Shown here piece by piece: positions 15,411-24,371 of a stretch of 64,000 nt of DNA. The number at the start of each line of letters is the position of its first letter. The stretch's first letter is position 1. This DNA comes from an uncultured Holophagaceae bacterium (lineage in GTDB: Bacteria > Acidobacteriota > Holophagae > Holophagales > Holophagaceae): NCBI GenBank assembly GCA_903913215.1, contig CAIWKE010000003.1:124001-188000 (forward strand). The letters run 5' to 3'. Position numbers and translations under genes: made by a program. A model generated the notes under the pieces. It had not been told where the DNA came from. It worked only from the letters and a program-made list of their open reading frames with translations, and searched no databases.

Positions 15411-16706
15411 TCAACACCTAGGATTGGCTTCAAGGCATGGCTCTGAGGGTGGCGCAACGAGGGCGAAGAACTGCTCAAAGCGAGGCTTGAAGGAAACCTC
15501 CACCACCCGGGGACCCACTAGACCCTGAAGCAGAGGCTGGGACCAGGGCACCTGGATGGACATGCCGGTGAGCCAGCAGTTGCCCAGGTGGCCTGAGATG
15601 GCCTCGCAAGGCCCCATGGGCTGGTCCGCAAAACCCAGCTGCTCCAGGGCAGATAGCAGACGGGGGGCCAGCAACTGGGCCTCCTGGGCACGCATGGAAC
15701 CGGCCAGCGCAAGGATCCGGCGGTCCAAGTCCATGAGAAAAGCAGCCTGGGAGTAGCTCGTTGTGCAGCACCGTTCCAGGACCAATGTCCAGCTGAGGCT
15801 CCCCTCAATTGGAAGTCCTCGGGCAGGGGCCGGGCCACTGACGGCCCACAGCTCAGCGTGCGACTCCCGCAGGCGCGCCGATACAGATCGCTGGGACCTG
15901 GGCACTCCCGACCTGGCAGCTTCCTTTCCAGTGCCACGCTCCATCACACTCAGGACTTCCGCGGCCAATTCGGTGAACCGCAGCGCCTCCGGCGAGCTGG
16001 AGTTGCCAGAGAAGGCGATGGGCAGGCCCTTCTGGCTGGCGTTCGGGTAGCACTCATGGCGAGGAATGACGGCATCCAGCACTCCAGGCAGGCCCACACA
16101 GTCGGCCGGGAGGATGTCCATGGAGCTGCCCTGCTCCTTCTCTACCCTGCTGGGCAGAATGCCGAGCAGCCTGAGCTTGGGATTCTCCGTGGCACGGATA
16201 TGCTCCAGCAACTGAAAGACCGGAGCAATGGAACGCAAGGCCAGACTCTCAGTCTGGAAGGACAGAAGCAGCCAGTCCGAAAGGCCCATGGCCGCGTGGG
16301 TAACGGGGCCCATGCCCGAGGGTGTGTCGAGAATGGTGATGCCCCCGGCGGACTCTGCGCATTCCAGGAAGCCCTTCAGCCGCCCGGGGCGGCCCAGTTC
16401 CCTTTTGAAGTCGGGCACCTCCGTCGGGCTGAGCAGCCCGCGTGGCAGCATGGTCAGGTTCGGAAGGGGGGTGGCCAAGATGGCCAGGGTCGCCAGGACC
16501 GAGGGAATGCGATCGAATAACAAGTCGTCCAACCCCAGGAGTTCTCCCCCCTTGGGCACCAGGGACTGGCCGATTCCCCCCTGGGGATCCAAGTCCACCA
16601 GGAACACCCGATGGCCCAGTTCCGCCAAGGCCATCGCAAGATTGAGGGAGGTGATGGTCTTGCCGACCTCGCCCTCAGGACTGGCAATGCAGATCCGCCT
16701 GACCAT
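15411..16706 (-). CDS. ParA/MinD-like ATPase with altered Walker A and a C-terminal Roadblock-like domain
   Basis: 431 residues. The N-terminal 260 residues have the ParA layout: deviant Walker A region SPEGEVGKTITSLNLA, VFLVDLDPQGG (Walker A') and ITILDTPSGMGP (Walker B). In the canonical KGGVGKT the signature lysine is the first residue; here it is Glu11 and the second Gly is Glu13, while Lys16-Thr17 of the P-loop remain. ATP binding may survive but hydrolysis or dimer control is likely changed. Residues about 310-420 form a separate domain, duplicated alone in the next gene downstream. Start: AGGAGG just upstream (complement of 16712-16717). No ParB or parS is visible, so a role in plasmid-type partition is not supported. 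Confidence 0.75.
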   Translation of the reverse strand: MVRRICIASPEGEVGKTITSLNLAMALAELGHRVFLVDLDPQGGIGQSLVPKGGELLGLDDLLFDRIPSVLATLAILATPLPNLTMLPRGLLSPTEVPDFKRELGRPGRLKGFLECAESAGGITILDTPSGMGPVTHAAMGLSDWLLLSFQTESLALRSIAPVFQLLEHIRATENPKLRLLGILPSRVEKEQGSSMDILPADCVGLPGVLDAVIPRHECYPNASQKGLPIAFSGNSSSPEALRFTELAAEVLSVMERGTGKEAARSGVPRSQRSVSARLRESHAELWAVSGPAPARGLPIEGSLSWTLVLERCCTTSYSQAAFLMDLDRRILALAGSMRAQEAQLLAPRLLSALEQLGFADQPMGPCEAISGHLGNCWLTGMSIQVPWSQPLLQGLVGPRVVEVSFKPRFEQFFALVAPPSEPCLEANPRC

Positions 16707-16908
16707 TATTGCCTCCTGTTCAGCGGGACGACCAAGGATCCACTACCTGGAGGTCGCCTTGCCTCGATCAGGTTCAGGTTAGGTCATTACCAACCGCAGG
16801 CAGGAGCCTGGAATGTAAATGTAAGAAGGTGTGAGCATTGCTTTTATACATGAAATTTGACACCTTCCCAGTTCCACGGGAAGCCATTGTCAAAGTCGAC
16901 CGAAGAGT

Positions 16909-18009
16909 TTAGACCGGGATCGCCCCGTACACGTTGTCCCGTTGCCAGGGTTCGTAACCGGCGGCGCGGATCATGCGGTTCATCTCTTCGCGGTTCACGC
17001 TGTAGCAGGTGCCCGCAGCGCTCACGACGTTCTCCTCCAGCATGAGGCTACCCATGTCGTCGCAGCCGTAGTGCAGGGCCAGCTGGCCGGTCTTGCGGCC
17101 CATGGTGACCCAGCTGCTCTGGATGTGTGCGAAGTTGTCCAGGAAGATGCGGGCCACGGCGATGGTGCGGAGGTACTCCACATCCGTGGGCTTGGGCACC
17201 TTGCCTTCCCAGGGCGTGTGGCCGCTCTGGAAGGGCCAGGCGGCGAAGGCCGTGTAGCCTCCACCGTTGTTGCGCGCCAGGGCGCGGTCCTGCTGGTCCC
17301 GCAAAACCTCGAGATGCTCAATGCGCTCCGCCAGGGTCTCCGTGATGCCGAACATCATGGTGCCTGTGGTCTGCACGCCCTCTTCGTGGGCAGCCTCCAT
17401 GACCTCCAGCCACTTCTCGCGGCCGCCCTTGAGGGGTGCGATCTTCTTGCGGATGCGGTCCACCAGGATCTCCGCGCCACCGCCCGGAATGGAGCCCAGG
17501 CCCGCCTCGCGCAGATCCGCAATGGTCTTGCGCAGGGGCTGCCCGCTCAGCTTGGCCATCATCTGGATCTCCACCGGGGAGAAGCCGTGCACCCAGATGC
17601 CCAGGTCCTGGTGGAGGTAGCGCACCAGGTTCAGGTAGTAGTCCCAAGGCAGGTCCGGGTTCACGCCGCCCTGCAGGAGGAAGCCCGTGCCACCCAGGGC
17701 CTGGGTTTCTTCCGCTTTCTGCTTCAGCTGCTCCCGAGTGAGCACGTAACCGCGGGTGTCGCCGGGCTTGTGGTAGAAGGCGCAGAAGGTGCAATAGACG
17801 TTGCAGACGTCCGTGTAGTTGACGTTGCGATCCACCACGAAGCTGGCCCTGGCGGGGTCGTTGTGGCGGTCGCGGACGGCCGTGGCCGCCACGGCCAGGT
17901 CCGGCAGATCCGCCTGCTCCATGAGTTGCAGGGCCTCGGCGCCCGAAATGCGCCGCCCCACGATGGCTGCTTCCAGCACCGCGTCAATCGCAGATGACTT
18001 TGTACTCAT
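16909..18009 (-). CDS. mqnC: Cyclic dehypoxanthine futalosine synthase (menaquinone synthesis)
   Basis: Radical SAM enzyme of the futalosine route to menaquinone; cyclises dehypoxanthine futalosine. 366 residues from the ATG at 18009. The cluster motif C69-x3-C73-x2-C76 is in VCNVYCTFCAFY, followed by GYVL, GGTGFLLQGGVNP, 'GFSPVEI', 'GLGSIPGGGAEIL' and 'TTGTMMFG', all typical of MqnC rather than MqnE. The frame is open further upstream, but 18009 is chosen because it begins two bases after the stop of the small Cys-rich gene with a GAGG before it, i.e. coupled translation. It implies menaquinone as respiratory quinone, fitting the multiheme quinol oxidase-like proteins nearby. Confidence 0.93.
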   Translation of the reverse strand: MSTKSSAIDAVLEAAIVGRRISGAEALQLMEQADLPDLAVAATAVRDRHNDPARASFVVDRNVNYTDVCNVYCTFCAFYHKPGDTRGYVLTREQLKQKAEETQALGGTGFLLQGGVNPDLPWDYYLNLVRYLHQDLGIWVHGFSPVEIQMMAKLSGQPLRKTIADLREAGLGSIPGGGAEILVDRIRKKIAPLKGGREKWLEVMEAAHEEGVQTTGTMMFGITETLAERIEHLEVLRDQQDRALARNNGGGYTAFAAWPFQSGHTPWEGKVPKPTDVEYLRTIAVARIFLDNFAHIQSSWVTMGRKTGQLALHYGCDDMGSLMLEENVVSAAGTCYSVNREEMNRMIRAAGYEPWQRDNVYGAIPV

Positions 18010-18011
18010 CC

Positions 18012-18176
18012 TCAGACCTTGTAACCCATCACCTGGAGGCAGCGCCGACAGACGCATTCCTGGCCTTCCACACCGTGCTGGAAGTGGTCGAGGGTGTAGA
18101 GGCTGCGGCACTTCTCGCAGACCTGGGTGGGATCCGTGCAGGTCTTGGGGGCGTAGAGGTGGGTGGGATCGGCCAT
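18012..18176 (-). CDS. Small Cys-rich (zinc-ribbon-like) protein, 54 aa
   Basis: Not a recognised family. From the ATG at 18176 the frame gives 54 residues with Cys at 13, 20, 23, 42, 44 and 47: CTDPTQVCEKC in the first half and CVCRRC in the second. Two CxxC-type knuckles about 20 residues apart suggest one bound zinc. Codon use has the strong GC3 bias of its neighbours. A TGGAG lies before the start. Its stop is two bases before the mqnC ATG, so the two genes are translationally coupled. It could help menaquinone synthesis or be a general nucleic-acid or iron-sulfur related factor; the sequence alone cannot tell. Confidence 0.7.
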   Translation of the reverse strand: MADPTHLYAPKTCTDPTQVCEKCRSLYTLDHFQHGVEGQECVCRRCLQVMGYKV

Positions 18177-18237
18177 GGGCTACTCCAGGCCTCCAGGATA
18201 GCGCGGAAGGGATGGTTCTGGGCCTGCGCCCTGCAGC

Positions 18238-18267
18238 GCAAAAGCGGCCCTTTCGGGCCGCTTTTGC
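18238..18267. terminator. Hairpin terminator after hpf
   Basis: GCAAAAGCGGCCC and its exact complement flank a TTTC loop (13 bp stem). The right arm ends in CTTTT when read on either strand, so it may act in both directions. It lies 18 bp past the hpf stop on the minus strand and marks the end of the lptB-rpoN-hpf unit before the mqnC unit. Confidence 0.75.
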
Positions 18268-18285
18268 AGGGAAAAACAGAGCAGT

Positions 18286-18609
18286 CTATTCTTCAACGGC
18301 GCCGACCTTGGCGCTGTCGTGGGGACGGGTGTTCTTCTTGCCCTGGTGCTTGTGGGCCTGAGCTTCCAGCTTGTCGACGGCCTGGGTGATGCTGCCGTAC
18401 ATGTCATCGGTGGTGGCCGAGGCCACGAAGGCGCTGGCCCTCGTCTTCAAGGTGATCTCCGCCTCGTGGCGGTGCTTCTCCACACTGAGGATCACGTGGA
18501 CGTCGATGATGTCATCGAGGTACGTGGCCATCTTGTCCAGCCGCTCCTTGGTGAACGTCTTCAGGGGCTCGGTGAGCTCCATGTGGCGGCCGGTGTAGTG
18601 GACCTTCAT
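18286..18609 (-). CDS. hpf: Ribosome hibernation promoting factor, short form (HPF/YfiA)
   Basis: 107 residues, the S30AE domain only. It binds the 30S decoding region in stationary or stressed cells and blocks translation. The beta-alpha-beta-beta-beta-alpha pattern is visible (MKVHYTGRHMELTEPLKTF, HVILSVEKHRHEAEITLKT, 'DDMYGSITQAVDKLEAQ'). It lacks the C-terminal dimerisation domain of long HPF; the basic tail is short. AGGAG precedes the ATG. Directly downstream of rpoN, the same order as in proteobacteria (lptB-rpoN-hpf). Confidence 0.9.
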   Translation of the reverse strand: MKVHYTGRHMELTEPLKTFTKERLDKMATYLDDIIDVHVILSVEKHRHEAEITLKTRASAFVASATTDDMYGSITQAVDKLEAQAHKHQGKKNTRPHDSAKVGAVEE

Positions 18610-18651
18610 GGGACACTCCTGAAAGGGGCCGGGTGGCCCGTGGTGCTAGGC

Positions 18652-20220
18652 TTATCGGCGGCGGCGCTGGGAAGCTGGAGGAATCTTCAATTCCTCGCGG
18701 TACTTGTTCACCGTGCGCCGGGCGACCTTGATGCCGTCCCGCTCCAGCAGGCCGGCGATGGCTTCATCGGACAGGGGCTTGGCAGGATCCTCCGCCTGCA
18801 CAAAGGCCTTGATGCGGTGCTTCACGACCGTGGCTGAGACATCGGAATCCTTGGGTCGGGCCGAGAAGAAGTAGTTCAGGTCGAAGAGGCCCTGGGGCGT
18901 GTGGATGGTCTTGGCCTTCACCACCCGGCTGATGGTGCTCTCGTGGAAGCCCGTGGCCTCAGCCACATCCCTCAGCACCATGGGCCGCAGGCTTTCGATG
19001 CCGTGCTCGATGAACTCTTTCTGCAGCTCCACGATCTGGGCCGAGACCCGCAGCACGGTGCGGTTGCGGTCCTCCACACCCCGGATGAAGTCGCGGGCGC
19101 TGCGGAAGCGCTCGCGGATGAAGTCCTTGTCGGTCTTGGCTTCGCTGGAGGCCATGAAGCGCTGGTACTCGCCGTTCACCTTGAGGCGGGGCAGGCCCTC
19201 GTCATTGAGGTAGACCTTCCAGTTGCCATCCTCGCCGCGGAGCACCACCACATCCGGCTTCACCACCCGCTCCCCCTCGGGGTCAAAGGCCCGACCCGGG
19301 GAGGGATTGAGATGCTTCAGCTGCTCCATGGCCAGGGCCAGTTCCTCGTCCGTGCAACCCAGGGCCTTGCGGAGCTTGCCGCTATCCCGCTGGGAAAGCA
19401 GCACCGTGAAGTCCTGGATGATGCGCACGGCCAGATCGTCAGGTTCGGCGCCCGCGTGGCGCAGCTGTAGGAGCAGGCTCTCCTGGACGGTGAAGCAACC
19501 CACCCCCGAGGGATCAAACTCCTGAAGCACTTCCACCGCGGCCCGAAGGGCCTCCTCAGTGACGCCCAGGTCCGCCGCCAGAGCCGCTGGTGTGGCTTCA
19601 AGCGAGGGCATGTCGGGATCCATGCGCAGGAAGCCCTTGGGATCCAGCCGATCGATGAGGCGTTCCACCAGAGGGGCGCGGGAATCCTCGTGCTCCAGCG
19701 TTTCGTAGAGCTGACCCACCAGGTGGTCCTGCAGGGACTCGAAGGCGCTGAGCCGGTCCTCCCAGGACATCTTGTCCTCATCAGGCAGGTTGCTGGTGCG
19801 CGGCAGCTCCGAATCCCAGCTGTTCTCGGCCCCCAGCTCCGTTTCCTGGACTTGGGACACGCCCTCCTCCGTGAACTTCTCCAGATCGCTCTCAGGGTTC
19901 ATCTCACCAGCACCATCCAGCATGGGCCCCAGGTCGACGGTGTCCACCCCTTCGGGCAACTCCGGACCGTCCGCCATCTGCTCGGCCGAGCCCTCGGTCA
20001 CATCGGAATCTCGGCCCTCCTCGATGGCCTCCAGGGTCGGAATCTCATCGCTATCGTCCGAAAGCTCCAGGAGGGGGTTGTCCTCCAGTTCCCGCTCAAT
20101 GGTCTGGGAGAGCTCCTGCAGGTTCATCTGCCAGAGCTTGAGCTTCAGCTGCATGGCCGGAGTGAGGGCCAGAGTCTGGCTCTGCGCCAGGCGTTGAGAG
20201 AGGAAGGGGCCGGCTGCCAT
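18652..20220 (-). CDS. rpoN: RNA polymerase sigma-54 factor
   Basis: 522 residues. Region I is the Gln/Leu-rich start (LAQSQTLALTPAMQLKLKLWQMNLQEL), followed by an acidic region II (about 50-150), the core-binding domain and a helix-turn-helix near 'RDVAEATGFHESTISRVVK'. The RpoN box ARRTVNKYRE at about residues 500-509 recognises the -24 element. It directs polymerase to GG-N10-GC promoters that need AAA+ activators. Two such sites precede the small cytochrome genes in this window. The ATG overlaps the lptB stop (TGATG). Confidence 0.96.
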   Translation of the reverse strand: MAAGPFLSQRLAQSQTLALTPAMQLKLKLWQMNLQELSQTIERELEDNPLLELSDDSDEIPTLEAIEEGRDSDVTEGSAEQMADGPELPEGVDTVDLGPMLDGAGEMNPESDLEKFTEEGVSQVQETELGAENSWDSELPRTSNLPDEDKMSWEDRLSAFESLQDHLVGQLYETLEHEDSRAPLVERLIDRLDPKGFLRMDPDMPSLEATPAALAADLGVTEEALRAAVEVLQEFDPSGVGCFTVQESLLLQLRHAGAEPDDLAVRIIQDFTVLLSQRDSGKLRKALGCTDEELALAMEQLKHLNPSPGRAFDPEGERVVKPDVVVLRGEDGNWKVYLNDEGLPRLKVNGEYQRFMASSEAKTDKDFIRERFRSARDFIRGVEDRNRTVLRVSAQIVELQKEFIEHGIESLRPMVLRDVAEATGFHESTISRVVKAKTIHTPQGLFDLNYFFSARPKDSDVSATVVKHRIKAFVQAEDPAKPLSDEAIAGLLERDGIKVARRTVNKYREELKIPPASQRRRR

Positions 20221-20957
20221 CAGTCCAACCTGAACCGATCGCCCAAGTAGATCCGGCGAATGTCCGGATCCTCGGCGATCTCACTGGGCAGGCCGTTCTT
20301 CATGATCATCCCGTCCGCCAAGATATAGGCCCGATCGGCGATCTGCAAGGTCTCCCGAACATTGTGATCTGTGATAAGAACTCCGATGCCTCGCGCCTTG
20401 AGGTCGGCGATGAAGCCCTGGATCTCTATCACCGACTTCGGATCCACCCCCGCAAAGGGCTCGTCCAGCAGCATGATGCGGGGCTCGGTCACCAGGGCCC
20501 GGGCCAGTTCGCAGCGCCGCCGCTCCCCGCCTGACAGGCTCATCCCCAGGGTGTCCCGGACCTTGTCCAGGTGGAAGTCCGCCAGCAACCGTTCACAACG
20601 CTCGGTCTGCTCAACCTTGGGAATGGGCTGCAGCTCGCCCAGGGCCATGAGGTTCTCCCAGACCGTGAGGCCGCGGAAGACGCTGGATTCCTGGGCCAGG
20701 TAGCCGATGCCCAGCCGCGCACGGCGGTGCATGGGCAGGGCCGTCACGTCCTGGCCCATCCAGCTGATGCGGCCCTTGTCCGGGGCTTCTACGCCCACCA
20801 CCATGTAGAAGGTCGTGGTCTTTCCTGCCCCGTTGGGCCCCAGGAGGCCCACAACCTCCCCAGTGCCCACAAAGAGGCTCACATCCCGCACCACGGTACG
20901 GTCGCCATATCGTTTCTGGAGGTTCACTGCTTCAAGGCAGTGAGTCGGTTCAGTCAT
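20220..20957 (-). CDS. lptB: LPS export ABC transporter ATP-binding protein
   Basis: 245 residues. Powers LptFG, which extracts LPS from the inner membrane. Walker A GPNGAGKTT at 40-48, Q-loop in LAQESSVF, signature LSGGERRR, Walker B IMLLDEPFAGVD and an H-loop ITDHNVRETL. The order lptB-rpoN-hpf is conserved widely in Gram-negatives. The periplasmic LptC/LptA-like gene lies upstream on the same strand, but a 3.3-kb beta-propeller gene separates them. lptF and lptG are not in the window. Confidence 0.94.
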   Translation of the reverse strand: MTEPTHCLEAVNLQKRYGDRTVVRDVSLFVGTGEVVGLLGPNGAGKTTTFYMVVGVEAPDKGRISWMGQDVTALPMHRRARLGIGYLAQESSVFRGLTVWENLMALGELQPIPKVEQTERCERLLADFHLDKVRDTLGMSLSGGERRRCELARALVTEPRIMLLDEPFAGVDPKSVIEIQGFIADLKARGIGVLITDHNVRETLQIADRAYILADGMIMKNGLPSEIAEDPDIRRIYLGDRFRLD

Positions 20958-21035
20958 GGCTCTATCAGAACATATGAAGGCGTCCTTTGATCGGCTGGCC
21001 TGCTCTGGGAAGCCGGCCGCCGACCGGAGTCCAAC

Positions 21036-24000
21036 CTAGCGGACAAGTCGACCGGGCGTGTAGGGCGCTTTGGCGGCTTCCAGGGCCTCCTCAAGCACCT
21101 TCAGGCTGGCCAGGGCGGCCTCCAGGCGCTGGTTCAAGGACACGAGGCCCTCCTCGGCCCAGACCAGATCCTGGCGCTGGCTTTGAGTGGGGAGCTGGGT
21201 CGTAGCCCAGACACTGCCCGTCACGGTCTCGATGCGCCCCAGAATCCCGGGCGTCGTGGGCTCCTGGCGGGCGGCGACGGTGGCATCCCCGCTGAGCAGA
21301 TCCCGCAGGTCCTTGAGCTCGACATTCAGCTTCCGGCCCCGGTCCAACAGGGTCGGGTCGATGGCCGGGGTTTCCAGGAGGGCTTTGCAGACCAGGTTCA
21401 GCCGCGTCTGCGCCTCCGTGAGCCGCTCGGAGCTGCCCAGAGCCCGGCGCTGGGCCTCGCCCATGCGGGTGCAGAAAGTGCTGAACTCCACCCACTGGGC
21501 GGGGCTGAGGCGATCGGCATCCAGGGGCTTGACCTCAAAGGGCACCGGTCCGGCCACGGGCTGCAGCACCCCGTCCACCTGGAAGGCCAGGCTGGCCTGG
21601 TAGCGGCCCGGGACCGCCAGGGCGCCATGAGCACCGTAATCCCAGGGATCCCGCTCACCGGCCTCCTTGAGCTTGATGGGGGCGGGACTCTGCAAGCGCA
21701 GGTCCCAAGCCAGCCGGTGGAGGCCCGACTCGGCCTTGGTGGCCAGGCGGCGCACCACGGTGCCATCGGCGGCGCTGATGGTGAGCACCAGGGAGGGCGC
21801 CGCTTCCCGCTCCTCGGCCCGCAGGGCCTCCCAGCTGGGAATGGCCGGATCCTGGCCGCCCTTGAGGGCTTCCTTTTCCTGCTCCTGGCGCTGTTTCTTG
21901 CGGGTCTTGGGCTCCACCTTCACGTGGTAGGTGAAGATCGCGCCGAAGGGCGGGTTGGGCGAGAGATACAGGGAGTCGCCCTGGAAGGACTTCCCGGGGC
22001 CGCCCATGGGCACGCTCGGCACGTAGGCCAGGGCGGGCCGCAGGCCAAAGAGGTGGGCCTTCTCAGCCAGCTGCTCCGGGCGGGCCTCCCGCAGCGCTGT
22101 GAGGTCGTCCAGGATGTAGAAGCCCCGCCCAAAGGTGGCCAGGACCAGATCCCCCTCGCGGGTCTGGATCGCCAGATCCTTCACGGCGATGGGGGGCAGA
22201 TCCGTGAACTTCGACCAGGTCTTGCCCGCGTCCAGGCTGAAGGAGAGGCCGAACTCCGTGCCAGCGAAGAGGAGCCCCTCGCGGGCCGGATCCTCCCGCA
22301 CGGTGTAGACGCTGCCCCGTTCGGGCAGGCCCGCGGCGATGGATTCCCAGGTGCGGCCGCGATCCCGGGAGCGCAGCAGGTAGGGGCGGAAGTCCCCAGC
22401 CTTGTGGTTGTCGAAGGCGGCGTAGACCGTGTCCGCTTGGTGCGGGCTGGCGGAGAGGCAGGACACGTAGGTCTGGTCCGGCACGCCGGGAAAGCGCTCG
22501 ACCTTGCGCCAGCCCTTGCCGCCATCCTCGCTGACCTGGAGCAGGCCGTCGTCGGTGCCGACATAGAGCAGGCCTTCAACCTTGGGGCTTTCGTTCAGGG
22601 AGACGATGTTGCCGAAGAAGCTGGTGGAGGTGTTGCGAGCCACGCCGTCCACGCTCCAGACCTTGTCCATGATCTTGAGGCGGCTGCGGTCGATCTGGCG
22701 CGTGAGATCAGGGCTCACGGTCTTCCAGCTGTCGCCTCGATCCTCACTGCGGAAGAGTTTTTGCGCCGCGAAGTAGAGGCGCTTGCCGTTGTGGGGGCTG
22801 AGCATCAGCGGCGCATCCCAGTTCCAGCGGTAGGGCGCCTCGCCGGGCGCGGGCTGAGGCTGCAGCTCCACCCGCTCGCCCGTGCGGCGGTCGTAGCGGG
22901 CCAGGCCACCGTACTGGCTTTCAGCGTAGACCGTGTTGGGATCATCGGGGTCCACCTGGCTATAGAAGCCGTCCCCACCCTGGGTCATGAACCAGTCCAT
23001 GGCCGTGGAACCGTGCAGATTGCGTGTGCGGCTGGGGCCACCCATGGAGTAGTTGTCCTGGGTGCCGCCATAGACATTGTAGAAGGGCCGGCTGTTGTCC
23101 ACAGTCACCCGGTAGTACTGGATCACCGGGAGATTGGCCTTGAACGCCCAGGTGGCGCCCCGGTCCCGGCTCTCATAGACACCGCCATCGCAGCCGGAGA
23201 CCAGATGGTCCGTGTTGGCGGGGTCGATCCACAGGGCATGGTTGTCCACGTGCTTGGAAGTCTCGCCCACGCGCCTCCAGGTCTTGCCGCCGTCCTCAGT
23301 GACCTGCATCCACGTGTCCATGCTGTAGACCCGTTTGGGATCCTTGGGATCACAGAACAACTCCTGGTAGTACTGAGCCGCCCCGGAGACGATTTCATTG
23401 CGGCGCTCCCAGGTCTGGCCGCCGTTCGTGCTTCGGAAGAAACCGCCAGCCTTGTTGGCGGCTTCGATGGTGGCGTAGACCGTGTCCGGTTCCCCCTCGG
23501 GAATGGCGAGACCGATGCGCCCCATATCGTCCTTGGGCAGTCCCTCCTTCAGGCGGGTCCAGGTCTGGCCACCGTCCAGGCTCTTCTGAATGCCGCAGCT
23601 GGGGCCGCCGTCCAGCATGCCCCAGACATGGCGGCGGCGCTGGTAAGTGGCGGCATAGAGCACCTCAGGATTGCGGGGATCCAACACCAGATCCGTGACA
23701 CCGGTGTGCGCATCCGCCGTGAGGACGGCCTTCCAGCTGCGACCGCCATCCATGGTCTTGTAGAGGCCCCGCTCCCCGCCCTCCTTCCACAGCGGCCCCT
23801 GGGCAGCCACGTAGACCACCTGGCTGTTGCGGGGATCCACCACGATCTTGGCGATGTGCTCGCTGGTCTTGAGGCCCAGATTCTCCCAGTGCAGGCCCCC
23901 GTCGAGGCTGCGGTAGATGCCATCCCCATAGGCGACAGAGCGCTGCGAGTTGTTCTCGCCGGTGCCCACCCAGATGACGTTGGAATCATGGGGATCGACG

Positions 24001-24320
24001 GTCACACAGCCGATGGAGAAGGACGTCTCCTTGTCGAAGATGGGCGTCCAGGTGGTACCCGCATTCACGGTCTTCCACACACCGCCCGAGGCCACCGCCA
24101 CGTACCAGGTGTCGGGCTTCCGGGGGTCCACGGCGATGTCTCCCACGCGCCCGGAGGTCACTGCAGGGCCCAGGTTGCGGAAGGGCAGGTCCGCCAGAGG
24201 CGAGCCCTTGGCCGGCGCGTCGACAGAGCCTTTCGCGGCGGCGGCCCGGGCTGGGAGGCCGAGGCCTGGGGCCATGGCCACGAGAAGGGAACAAAGCAAA
24301 GCGTGACGGCGCCGGGACAT
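21036..24320 (-). CDS. Secreted BNR/sortilin-type beta-propeller protein
   Basis: 1094 residues with a signal peptide (about residues 1-27, ending ARA). Residues 45-740 hold many repeats of the BNR/Vps10 type: Asp-box-like 'S-DGG--W' units (SLDGGLHW, TMDGGRSW, SLDGGQTW, STNGGQTW, SRDRGRTW, SLDAGKTW). This predicts one or two large propellers. The C-terminal 330 residues lack repeats and end in a helical stretch rich in Leu/Glu/Ala. Proteins of this kind are common and expanded in Acidobacteriota and are often labelled glycosyl hydrolase, but I see no catalytic evidence. AGGAGG is before the ATG. It sits inside the LPS-export gene order, which may be chance insertion. Confidence 0.85.
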   Translation of the reverse strand: MSRRRHALLCSLLVAMAPGLGLPARAAAAKGSVDAPAKGSPLADLPFRNLGPAVTSGRVGDIAVDPRKPDTWYVAVASGGVWKTVNAGTTWTPIFDKETSFSIGCVTVDPHDSNVIWVGTGENNSQRSVAYGDGIYRSLDGGLHWENLGLKTSEHIAKIVVDPRNSQVVYVAAQGPLWKEGGERGLYKTMDGGRSWKAVLTADAHTGVTDLVLDPRNPEVLYAATYQRRRHVWGMLDGGPSCGIQKSLDGGQTWTRLKEGLPKDDMGRIGLAIPEGEPDTVYATIEAANKAGGFFRSTNGGQTWERRNEIVSGAAQYYQELFCDPKDPKRVYSMDTWMQVTEDGGKTWRRVGETSKHVDNHALWIDPANTDHLVSGCDGGVYESRDRGATWAFKANLPVIQYYRVTVDNSRPFYNVYGGTQDNYSMGGPSRTRNLHGSTAMDWFMTQGGDGFYSQVDPDDPNTVYAESQYGGLARYDRRTGERVELQPQPAPGEAPYRWNWDAPLMLSPHNGKRLYFAAQKLFRSEDRGDSWKTVSPDLTRQIDRSRLKIMDKVWSVDGVARNTSTSFFGNIVSLNESPKVEGLLYVGTDDGLLQVSEDGGKGWRKVERFPGVPDQTYVSCLSASPHQADTVYAAFDNHKAGDFRPYLLRSRDRGRTWESIAAGLPERGSVYTVREDPAREGLLFAGTEFGLSFSLDAGKTWSKFTDLPPIAVKDLAIQTREGDLVLATFGRGFYILDDLTALREARPEQLAEKAHLFGLRPALAYVPSVPMGGPGKSFQGDSLYLSPNPPFGAIFTYHVKVEPKTRKKQRQEQEKEALKGGQDPAIPSWEALRAEEREAAPSLVLTISAADGTVVRRLATKAESGLHRLAWDLRLQSPAPIKLKEAGERDPWDYGAHGALAVPGRYQASLAFQVDGVLQPVAGPVPFEVKPLDADRLSPAQWVEFSTFCTRMGEAQRRALGSSERLTEAQTRLNLVCKALLETPAIDPTLLDRGRKLNVELKDLRDLLSGDATVAARQEPTTPGILGRIETVTGSVWATTQLPTQSQRQDLVWAEEGLVSLNQRLEAALASLKVLEEALEAAKAPYTPGRLVR

Positions 24321-24371
24321 GGTGCCTCCTGTTACGAGGTTTCCCCTATAATGCCCGAAATGGCCTGGACC

